Source: Bacteroidetes bacterium UBA1312 (lineage in GTDB: Bacteria; Bacteroidota; Bacteroidia; Chitinophagales; Chitinophagaceae). From it: a DNA stretch of 8,019 bases. The position numbers and the translations under genes were made by a program. A model generated the notes under the pieces. The model was given only the letters and a program-made list of their open reading frames with translations, made no database searches and was not told where the DNA came from. Where the stretch lies: NCBI GenBank assembly GCA_002307135.1, contig DBTQ01000013.1:56977-64995 (forward strand), given 5' to 3'. Below are positions 1 to 5,513 of this stretch, one piece after another; within the stretch, counting starts at the first letter, position 1; the number at the start of each line of letters is the position of its first letter.

Positions 1-87
1 CATTGCGAGGCACGAAGCAATCTCTGCACAAATACTAGATTGCTTCCTCGTGGCTATGCACAAAGGCGTAGCGCTCATCACAATGAC
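1..87. repeat. Interspersed palindromic repeat (REP/MITE-like), left end cut by the window
   Basis: The left arm CATTGCGAGGCACGAAGCAA runs into ATCT, and it is answered by AGATTGCTTC at 37-46 and by CACAATGAC at 79-87, the imperfect complement of the missing outer end (GTCATTGCG). A second hairpin lies inside the right arm: GCTATGC (53-59) pairs with GCGTAGC (66-72) around a 6-base loop, with one G-T pair. Sequences with the core GTCATTGCGAGG...GAAGCAATCT are familiar as non-coding palindromic repeats scattered between genes in several bacterial groups, including Bacteroidota. No reading frame fits it. I infer a non-autonomous or REP-like element lying downstream of the rfaE2 operon; whether it is mobile or acts as an RNA hairpin cannot be told from one copy. 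Confidence 0.65.
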
Positions 88-129
88 AATATGTAATAAC
101 AAGTGTACTTAGCAGTACTAAACCGGATT

Positions 130-621
130 TTATAGCGAACGAATTTTGGCAAGGAGTGATGTGGTGGAATACCCTTCGACAAAAGGGATGATAGCAATTT
201 TTCCACCGCTTTTGATTACCTCTTTAGCGCCAACAATCGTGTCAATAGTATAGTCTCCACCTTTGACCAATACATCGGGTCGTAGGTCTTCAATAAGAGA
301 CAGTGGGGTAGCTTCATCAAATAAACATACGGCATCTACACATAGCAAAGAAGCTAATTGAAAAGCTCTGTCTTGCTCGTTGTTTACAGGTCTTTCTGCT
401 CCCTTAAGCTTTTTTACTGAAGCGTCTGTATTGACAGCTACAATTAAGACATCACCTTCGTTGGCTGCTTTAGCGAGTAAGTCGAGGTGTCCATGGTGTA
501 TAATGTCAAAACAACCATTGGTGAACACGATTTTACGCCCTTTTACTTGTTGTGAATGGCAAAAGCGTTGTAAGGAAACTTTGTCGTAAATCTTATTTTG
601 TATCCACTGAAGTTTGTCCAT
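130..621 (-). CDS. rfaE2: D-glycero-beta-D-manno-heptose 1-phosphate adenylyltransferase (RfaE2 / HldE C-terminal domain type)
   Basis: A cytoplasmic nucleotidyltransferase that joins AMP from ATP to heptose 1-phosphate, giving the ADP-heptose used for the lipopolysaccharide inner core. The 163-residue product has the cytidylyltransferase-like fold signature TNGCFDIIHHGH at residues 34-45, with the nucleotide-binding HxGH motif at 42-45, a VKGGDY motif in the second half, and the YSTTS loop near the C-terminus (151-155). Only the adenylyltransferase is present; the kinase domain that precedes it in the fused HldE of E. coli is absent, which is normal for the RfaE2 form. I chose the ATG at 621 because it gives the usual family length; the frame stays open to a TTG at 678, but that would add 19 hydrophobic residues atypical of the family. 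It overlaps the upstream flippase-like gene by 29 bases, so translation is probably coupled. Confidence 0.93.
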   Translation of the reverse strand: MDKLQWIQNKIYDKVSLQRFCHSQQVKGRKIVFTNGCFDIIHHGHLDLLAKAANEGDVLIVAVNTDASVKKLKGAERPVNNEQDRAFQLASLLCVDAVCLFDEATPLSLIEDLRPDVLVKGGDYTIDTIVGAKEVIKSGGKIAIIPFVEGYSTTSLLAKIRSL

Positions 622-1618
622 TTTTTTTGCTGTTATTGTAAATGGGAAGAATAAGAAGTGATAATAATCCGAAAACAATAATGATAAGCGTTTGGACTAA
701 CCAAGCAATCCAGCCAAATGCCAGTCCAAAAGAATCTTTTACTGCGTAAAGCATAGAAAGTACTGCCTTGACAATAGGAGGGTAGGCACCTAGACCTCCC
801 GGTGTTGCAATCATACCGATACTGCCAAATACCAGTATCGATAACGCCGCAGCCCACGATAATTTTTCAGTAGCAGGCAGCGCCCAAAATCCAATATATA
901 TTAATGATAAATAGCCGAACCAGATTAAGAAGGTATATCCCAAAAATTGAGCACGTTTTTTCATGGTTAGTATAACCGTTAGACCCTCGCCCATTCCTTT
1001 TATGAAACCACCAACTTTGCTGTTCTTATTGCGTCTATAAACCCAGATGAGCAACACAACAATTAATACCAAAGCCCCTATTCCTATCGAAAGCATTAAG
1101 GGTAAGTTTTTATTGCCCATATTCGATTTCAAATCCGATAAGTAATTGCCGATAATGTCTGCCTGAACTAAGAAGGTGAGCACAGATATGAGTAATAAGC
1201 AAATCATATCAAATGCCCTTTCTGCTACTATTGTGCCAATTAATTTGTCTGCGGGTTCTGACTCATATCGGGCGAGTACCGTACATTTTGCAACTTCACC
1301 CATACGAGGGATGAGCAGGTTGGTCAAATATCCTATAAATACTGCGGCAGTAATATTGACAACAGAAGGTTTGATATTGAGCGATTCAAGCATTATGCGC
1401 CACCTCATTGCTCTAAAGAAGTGAGATAAAAATCCGATTATAATAATTGGAATGATAATCCAGGAACGTTCTTTAACTTGGATTAAAGCTTCTCCAAGTT
1501 CAGAAATATTTTTATCCGTAAGCTTAGTGTATTGCCAATAAATTAATGCAAAGCTCAAGCCAAAAAAGATAGCGTATTGCAGGAGGAGTAAAGCCGTCTT
1601 TTTCTTTATTAGTGCCAA
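593..1618 (-). CDS. Flippase-like integral membrane protein (LPG_synthase_TM / UPF0104 family)
   Basis: A 341-residue inner-membrane protein with about eight hydrophobic segments, roughly at 8-30, 52-70, 88-104, 132-152, 173-195, 225-250, 255-290 and 298-326. It carries the family's conserved loop PRMGE at 104-108 and the PGGLGAYP motif beginning at Pro273. The family corresponds to the membrane half of lysylphosphatidylglycerol synthase (MprF) without the soluble aminoacyl-transfer domain, and members are suspected lipid flippases; the substrate here is unknown. Sitting next to an ADP-heptose gene, it could concern an envelope lipid, but that is inference. The start is TTG: no ATG or GTG lies between the upstream stop and the first membrane segment, and the next in-frame Met (residue 71) would remove two segments. 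It follows panD by 21 bases and overlaps rfaE2. Confidence 0.88.
   Translation of the reverse strand: MALIKKKTALLLLQYAIFFGLSFALIYWQYTKLTDKNISELGEALIQVKERSWIIIPIIIIGFLSHFFRAMRWRIMLESLNIKPSVVNITAAVFIGYLTNLLIPRMGEVAKCTVLARYESEPADKLIGTIVAERAFDMICLLLISVLTFLVQADIIGNYLSDLKSNMGNKNLPLMLSIGIGALVLIVVLLIWVYRRNKNSKVGGFIKGMGEGLTVILTMKKRAQFLGYTFLIWFGYLSLIYIGFWALPATEKLSWAAALSILVFGSIGMIATPGGLGAYPPIVKAVLSMLYAVKDSFGLAFGWIAWLVQTLIIIVFGLLSLLILPIYNNSKKNGQTSVDTK
621..628 (-). other. A8 homopolymer at the flippase/rfaE2 junction
   Basis: On the coding strand eight consecutive A residues end in the A of the rfaE2 ATG. In the flippase-like gene they are read AAA AAA AAT (Lys-Lys-Asn). Loss of a single A in the transcript would join the two reading frames (Ser-Lys-Lys-Met-Asp-Lys). 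The tract itself is seen directly; any slippage is only a possibility. Confidence 0.5.
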
Positions 1619-1639
1619 GCCGTATAAGTTTAAGAATGA

Positions 1640-1984
1640 TTAAAGCCTGTTGTCCGGCTTTGGAAAAATTACTGTTGGTTTGTGTTGCTTTGCCAACTCA
1701 AAGTCCATTGTTGCATAAGACATAATGATTAACGTGTCTCCAACAGATACCCTTCTTGCAGCTGGGCCATTGAGGCATATCATTCCACTATCCCTTGTTC
1801 CTTTTATTACATAGGTTTCAATTCGTTCGCCATTTTCCATATCTACTATTTGCACCTTTTCGTGCTCAATAATATTTGCGGCATCCATCAGGTTTTCGTC
1901 TATGGTGATGCTGCCTACATAATGAAGGTTCGCCTCCGTTACTTTGGCGTGATGAATCTTGGATTTTAGTATTTCTATTTGCAT
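1640..1984 (-). CDS. panD: Aspartate 1-decarboxylase, pyruvoyl-dependent (PanD)
   Basis: Converts L-aspartate to beta-alanine, which is joined to pantoate to make pantothenate, the precursor of coenzyme A. The 114-residue proenzyme matches the family's usual 115-140 residues. It cleaves itself between Gly24 and Ser25, seen here in YVGSITID, so that Ser25 becomes the pyruvoyl cofactor. Lys9, Arg54 and Tyr58 fall at the active-site positions known from the E. coli enzyme, and the NGPAARR stretch (about 72-78) is also typical. The ATG at 1984 gives the canonical N-terminus and lies only 7 bases after a good Bacteroidota -7 promoter motif. It is first in a minus-strand run with the flippase-like gene and rfaE2. 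The partner gene panC is not in this window; upstream lies the divergent nnr. Confidence 0.97.
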   Translation of the reverse strand: MQIEILKSKIHHAKVTEANLHYVGSITIDENLMDAANIIEHEKVQIVDMENGERIETYVIKGTRDSGMICLNGPAARRVSVGDTLIIMSYATMDFELAKQHKPTVIFPKPDNRL

Positions 1985-2226
1985 AGCGGCGCAAAGGTAG
2001 TATCAATTTTATTTAATTCAGACGAATACTGTTAATATTAAGCGGTATAATCATACTGTTAGGCAGTGGTATCGATGAGCTGTAAGTGTATTAAACATGT
2101 TATAAACGATTGTTTGTAAAGGCGATAAAATTATTTTGTGAAAAAATTTCAAATAAACTCAGCAGATTCCTGCTTTTATTTATCAAATTTGTGAAGGGAA
2201 GCACATTTAGTGTCCTGCAAGAGCCA
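1985..2226. other. Divergent intergenic region between panD and nnr
   Basis: This 242-base AT-rich gap holds the panD promoter at its left side. It also contains the 10-base palindrome TTAATATTAA (2032-2041) and a direct repeat ATACTGTTA (2026-2034 and 2053-2061, 27 bases apart). No full TAnnTTTG match faces nnr; the nearest is CAAATTTG at 2184-2191, 35 bases before the nnr ATG and without a -33 partner. I see no gene or structured RNA in it. Confidence 0.45.
1992..2022 (-). promoter_or_regulatory. Promoter of the panD operon (Bacteroidota -33/-7 type)
   Basis: Read on the minus strand, TCTG (2022-2019) is followed after exactly 19 bases by TACCTTTG (1999-1992). This matches the Bacteroidota pattern of a -33 TTTG (3 of 4 bases) and -7 TAnnTTTG (full match) at standard spacing. 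Only 7 bases separate the -7 motif from the panD ATG, so the transcript should have almost no leader. Confidence 0.72.
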
Positions 2227-3735
2227 ATGAAAATATTTTCTGCTGCACAAATCAAAGCTTGCGATGCATACACCATACATGCGTCTAGTATTAGTTCACA
2301 AGAATTAGTAGAGCGGGCGGCTACAGCATGCACAGCATACATTGTCAAGAACTATCCTCCGGACACTCCTTTTGTGCTGCTTTGTGGTATGGGTAATAAT
2401 GGAGCGGATGGACTGGCAATAGCGCGCTTTTTGTTACAAAGCGGGTTTAGTGTAAAAGTTTTTTTGTTACAACACAGTGGGGAATCGACACCCGAAAATC
2501 AAACAAATATTAATAAATTATTGCGCATAGATGCGTCGTTGCTTGATTATATTGTGCCGGATACCTTTATTGCGGATTTACCGGAACAAGTAGTAATTAT
2601 AGATGCAATATTGGGTACTGGCCTTACTCGCCCGGCAGAAGATTGGTTAGCAGACTTTTTGAAACATATTAATCATTTTCCGAACAGAAAGATCGCTATT
2701 GATATACCAAGCGGAATGCCGGCGGATACTATTCCCGCTACAGATTCGGCCATGATTCATGCAGACGAAACATTGAGCTTCCAGTTTTATAAGCGTAGTT
2801 TTCTTCATCCCGAAACGGGATCCTTGTGTGGTAATATTCATTTGCTTGATATTGGGTTGCACAGCACTTTTATAGAAGCCACTCATACTCATTATCAAAC
2901 AATTGATCTGGAATTAGTGGCATATTACAGGAAGAAAAAGGATGAGTTCTCTTACAAAAATATACATGGGCATGCACTGGTTGCTGCCGGTAGTTTTGGT
3001 AAAGCTGGAGCGGCGGTAATGAGTACAATGTCTGCATTGCGATCTGGGGTAGGCTTAGTAACAAGCCTCGTTCCAGAATGTTGCTATGATATCATACAAG
3101 CAACAGCTCCGGAGTCCATGTGTGCTGTTTCCGGATTGAAATTTTTAGAAGATATTTCGGACTATGATAATGTTACTGCTATTGGTATCGGCTCGGGAAC
3201 CAATACCAAAGAAGATACAGTAAAGGGTTTTATTGCATTTATGGACGATTGTAAATTACCCTGCGTTTTTGATGCAGATGCTTTAAACATATTGGCAATG
3301 CACAAAGAATTGATGAATAAAATACCCCCTAACTCTATATTAACCCCACATTTGGGTGAATGCAAAAGACTATTTGGCGATAGTATTAACTCCATGCAAA
3401 TGGTGGAAAACATAAGGATGCAGGCAATGCGTTACAAGACATGCATTGTGCTAAAGGGGCATCACACAGTCGTTGCGAGCCCGGATGGGGATTGTTATTA
3501 CAATTTGACGGGTAATGCCGGTATGGCAAAGGCAGGAAGCGGAGATGTGTTGACCGGATTGCTAACAGGTTTGTTGGCGCAAGGCTATGATGCAATGCAG
3601 GCGGCACTTTTAGGTGTTTATTTGCATGGGCTTTCCGGAGATATTGCCGCCGCTAAACTAGGTCAGGAAGCGATGACAGCGAAAGACCTTATTTTCCATT
3701 TTTCAGATGCTTGGCAAAAGTTAGGGAAATCGTAA
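2227..3735 (+). CDS. nnr: Bifunctional NAD(P)H-hydrate epimerase / ADP-dependent NAD(P)H-hydrate dehydratase (Nnr)
   Basis: A metabolite-repair enzyme. The N-terminal YjeF_N domain (about residues 1-215) interconverts the R and S forms of hydrated NAD(P)H, and the C-terminal ribokinase-like domain (about 230-500) dehydrates the S form back to NAD(P)H using ADP or ATP. The first domain shows CGMGNNGADG (53-62) and the AIDIPSG motif near its end. The second shows the AAGSFGKAGAA nucleotide-binding stretch, KGHH at 410-413, and GMAKAGSGD (432-440), whose Asp440 is the expected catalytic base. The 502-residue length is normal for the fused form. I chose the ATG at 2227, which gives the family-typical beginning MKIFSAAQIK. 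The frame extends upstream to GTG at 2191 and TTG at 2110, but that adds residues unlike the family. It diverges from panD and precedes the response-regulator gene by 71 bases. Confidence 0.95.
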   Translation: MKIFSAAQIKACDAYTIHASSISSQELVERAATACTAYIVKNYPPDTPFVLLCGMGNNGADGLAIARFLLQSGFSVKVFLLQHSGESTPENQTNINKLLRIDASLLDYIVPDTFIADLPEQVVIIDAILGTGLTRPAEDWLADFLKHINHFPNRKIAIDIPSGMPADTIPATDSAMIHADETLSFQFYKRSFLHPETGSLCGNIHLLDIGLHSTFIEATHTHYQTIDLELVAYYRKKKDEFSYKNIHGHALVAAGSFGKAGAAVMSTMSALRSGVGLVTSLVPECCYDIIQATAPESMCAVSGLKFLEDISDYDNVTAIGIGSGTNTKEDTVKGFIAFMDDCKLPCVFDADALNILAMHKELMNKIPPNSILTPHLGECKRLFGDSINSMQMVENIRMQAMRYKTCIVLKGHHTVVASPDGDCYYNLTGNAGMAKAGSGDVLTGLLTGLLAQGYDAMQAALLGVYLHGLSGDIAAAKLGQEAMTAKDLIFHFSDAWQKLGKS

Positions 3736-3772
3736 ATTTAAAATAAGATTACAACTCATTCAAAATCATTTT

Positions 3773-3780
3773 TACATTTG
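3773..3780 (+). promoter_or_regulatory. Candidate -7 promoter element of the response regulator gene
   Basis: TACATTTG is a full match to the Bacteroidota -7 consensus TAnnTTTG and lies 26 bases before the ATG at 3807. No TTG-type -33 element is recognisable 19-21 bases upstream, so the promoter may be weak or activator-dependent. Its presence suggests that the regulator is transcribed separately from nnr. Confidence 0.5.
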
Positions 3781-3806
3781 AACTATCCAAATAAAATTAT
3801 ATACAC

Positions 3807-4511
3807 ATGGAAAAGGAAAAATCAAAAGTTCTTTTAGTTGAAGACGATACCAATTTCGGACTTGTTCTGAAGAATTATTTAGAATTAAATGACCTCATCG
3901 TTGAACTTTGCCGCGATGGTATTTTGGGCTTGGCTGCCTTCCGTCGCGAAAAATATGATATATGCTTGCTTGATGTGATGATGCCTAATATGGATGGATT
4001 TACATTGGCAGAAGAAATTCGTAATGTTGATCCGGATATTCCACTATTTTTCCTTTCCGCTAAAAGTATGAAAGACGATATACTCAATGGGTATAAATTA
4101 GGTGCAGACGATTATATCACTAAGCCTTTTGATAGTGAAGTATTGTTGCACAAAATAAAAGCAGTACTTAAACGCAATCAAGAGTTAAATGATAAACAAC
4201 ATGCGCAGATAGAGTTTACGATTGGTAAATACGATTTTAATAGTAAGATACGGTCGCTCACATACGAAGGCACAACACAAACTCTTTCGCCAAAAGAAAA
4301 CGAATTGCTATTGATGCTTGCTGAGTATAAAAACGATTTGTTGCCTCGTGAACATGCATTGAAGCGAATTTGGGGTAGTGATACTTATTTCAATGGCAGA
4401 AGTATGGATGTTTATATTGCCAAGCTCCGTAAATATTTGAAAGAAGACCCTTCTGTTGAAATTGTAAATATTCATGGAATGGGCTTTCGCTTGGTAATAC
4501 CAGAAAGCTAG
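3807..4511 (+). CDS. Response regulator transcription factor, OmpR/PhoB family, no adjacent kinase
   Basis: A 234-residue cytoplasmic two-component regulator. The receiver domain (about 6-124) has the acidic pocket Glu12-Asp13-Asp14, the phosphoacceptor Asp56 in LLDVMMP, the switch Ser84, and Lys106 in the TKPF motif, so it should be phosphorylatable. The C-terminal winged helix (about 135-232) has the recognition-helix signature RSMDVYIAKLRKYL starting at 198 and the closing wing HGMGFRL. The overall form resembles the RprY-like regulators of Bacteroidota, but I cannot assign an orthologue. No histidine kinase gene is in the window: upstream is nnr, downstream a convergent dehydrogenase. The partner kinase must be encoded elsewhere, and the regulated genes are unknown. 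It has its own candidate promoter and ends at a strong terminator. Confidence 0.93.
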   Translation: MEKEKSKVLLVEDDTNFGLVLKNYLELNDLIVELCRDGILGLAAFRREKYDICLLDVMMPNMDGFTLAEEIRNVDPDIPLFFLSAKSMKDDILNGYKLGADDYITKPFDSEVLLHKIKAVLKRNQELNDKQHAQIEFTIGKYDFNSKIRSLTYEGTTQTLSPKENELLLMLAEYKNDLLPREHALKRIWGSDTYFNGRSMDVYIAKLRKYLKEDPSVEIVNIHGMGFRLVIPES

Positions 4512-4529
4512 AGTCAAATTAATATTTAT

Positions 4530-4559
4530 AAAAAACCGACTGATATCAGTCGGTTTTTT
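4530..4559. terminator. Bidirectional intrinsic terminator between convergent genes
   Basis: A perfect 30-base palindrome: an A-tract, a 7-bp stem CCGACTG/CAGTCGG (4536-4542 with 4547-4553) with a 4-base ATAT loop, then a T-tract (4554-4560). Because A-tract and T-tract mirror each other, it can stop transcription of the response regulator (plus) and of the dehydrogenase (minus), both of which end within about 40 bases of it. Confidence 0.93.
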
Positions 4560-4595
4560 TATTTTGTGTACCGGTTAATGATTTACGCTTCAATC

Positions 4596-5354
4596 CTATA
4601 ACATCATTCCGCCTGATACTTCGATGCGTTGGGCGTTAATCCATTTAGCATCATCAGTACATAAGAATGCTACTACATTGCCAATGTCATCAGGTAGCCC
4701 AACTCTACCTAAAGCGGTAACAGATGCGATTTGAGCATTTAACTGAGCATTGTCTCTTACTGCGCCTCCACCAAAATCTGTTTCTATAGCGCCAGGAGCC
4801 ACTACATTTACTCTAATGCCTCTGTGTCCTAACTCTTTGGCCTGATATTTTGTTAAGGTTTCAATGGCTCCCTTCATTGCTGCATAAGCAGCATAGCCCG
4901 GGAAAGAAAAGCGTGCAAGTCCTGTAGAAATATTTATAATTCCACCTCCGTCTGTAAGGAGAGGTAGTGCTTTTTGTGTAAGAAAAAACGTCCCTTTAAA
5001 CTGAATGTTTACTAGCGTATCAAATTGCTCCTCTGTCGTTTCGGCAAAAGAGGCATGGATACCAATTCCGGCATTATTAATTAAGAAATCTATTTTGCCG
5101 GTATTGAATTTTTCTTTTAGTGTGCTAGATAATGTTTTAAAAAAATGTTCAAAACTGCTTGTATTCCCGATATTGAGTTGCAATGCAACTGATTTTTGGC
5201 CGGTTTGCTCTATACTTTTAACGACTGCTTCTGCTTCTTCTTTTTGGCTGTTATAAGTAAGGATTACATCTAATCCTTTTTGTGCCAGACTTAATGCCAT
5301 TTCTTTTCCTAGGCCTCTGCTGCCACCTGTTACCAATGCTATTTTGTTTTGCAT
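4596..5354 (-). CDS. Short-chain dehydrogenase/reductase, classical SDR (FabG-like oxidoreductase)
   Basis: A 252-residue NAD(P)-dependent oxidoreductase with one Rossmann-fold domain. The cofactor-binding TGGSRGLG motif is at 9-16, NNAG at 93-96, and the complete catalytic tetrad is Asn116, Ser143, Tyr157 and Lys161 (YAAMK). Strand beta-2 ends in TYNSQK rather than an acidic residue, which points to NADPH over NADH. The usual Asp of the adenine-binding loop appears to be replaced by Asn61. The substrate cannot be read from sequence; it is stand-alone, not in a fatty-acid cluster, so a true FabG role is unlikely. The ATG at 5354 follows an AAAGGGAAAG stretch usable as a ribosome-binding site. 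A -7 motif lies 28 bases upstream and a 21-base tandem repeat lies behind that, suggesting regulated expression. Confidence 0.94.
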   Translation of the reverse strand: MQNKIALVTGGSRGLGKEMALSLAQKGLDVILTYNSQKEEAEAVVKSIEQTGQKSVALQLNIGNTSSFEHFFKTLSSTLKEKFNTGKIDFLINNAGIGIHASFAETTEEQFDTLVNIQFKGTFFLTQKALPLLTDGGGIINISTGLARFSFPGYAAYAAMKGAIETLTKYQAKELGHRGIRVNVVAPGAIETDFGGGAVRDNAQLNAQIASVTALGRVGLPDDIGNVVAFLCTDDAKWINAQRIEVSGGMML

Positions 5355-5382
5355 ACTTTCCCTTTGAGATTAATTAATACTG

Positions 5383-5390
5383 CAAAATTA
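5383..5390 (-). promoter_or_regulatory. Candidate -7 promoter element of the SDR gene
   Basis: On the minus strand TAATTTTG matches TAnnTTTG fully, 28 bases before the SDR ATG. The expected -33 position (5410-5412) reads TAG rather than TTG. A poor -33 next to a direct repeat fits a promoter that needs an activator, though this is inference. Confidence 0.55.
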
Positions 5391-5411
5391 GGTGGTACAT
5401 TTAGTCTTTCT

Positions 5412-5453
5412 ATGGTGATTGTTTCAGATTAAATGGTGATTGTTTCCGTTTTA
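5412..5453. repeat. 21-base tandem direct repeat upstream of the SDR promoter, possible activator sites
   Basis: ATGGTGATTGTTTC occurs exactly at 5412-5425 and again at 5433-5446. Including the following 7 bases, the two 21-base units agree at 18 of 21 positions. The period equals two helical turns, so both copies face the same side of the DNA. With transcription starting near 5378 on the minus strand, the exact cores would sit at about -34 to -47 and -55 to -68. No regulator gene lies nearby. Confidence 0.6.
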
Positions 5454-5513
5454 TTTAATCGAATGGATCAAATATTAGTTATACTTCTATGTGCTTGTTG
5501 TGGTAATGCACTA

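Noticed and set aside
622..678. N-terminal extension of rfaE2 to a TTG at 678
   Set aside because: It would add 19 mostly hydrophobic residues not expected in RfaE2, and it is simply the end of the flippase-like gene read in another frame; the ATG at 621 gives the normal length.
1176..1424. Open frame of 82 codons on the plus strand inside the flippase-like gene
   Set aside because: Antisense shadow of a well-supported membrane-protein gene, with no recognisable motif or promoter of its own. The same holds for the other short frames inside nnr, the response regulator, the SDR, the AlkZ-like gene and rlmI.
130..1984. An LPS heptose biosynthesis cluster
   Set aside because: Only rfaE2 belongs to that pathway; no gmhA, gmhB, hldD or heptosyltransferase is present, and the run begins with panD.
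2110..2226. N-terminal extension of nnr to TTG 2110 or GTG 2191
   Set aside because: The added residues are lysine- and phenylalanine-rich read-through of AT-rich spacer; the family starts at the MKIFSAAQ segment encoded from 2227.
4596..5354. FabG, 3-oxoacyl-ACP reductase of fatty-acid synthesis
   Set aside because: The fold and catalytic residues fit any classical SDR; there is no acpP, fabD or fabF neighbour and the promoter looks specially regulated, so a specific FabG call is not supported.
5412..5453. Minimal CRISPR array
   Set aside because: Only two units with about 7 bases between exact cores, no spacers of usual size and no cas genes.
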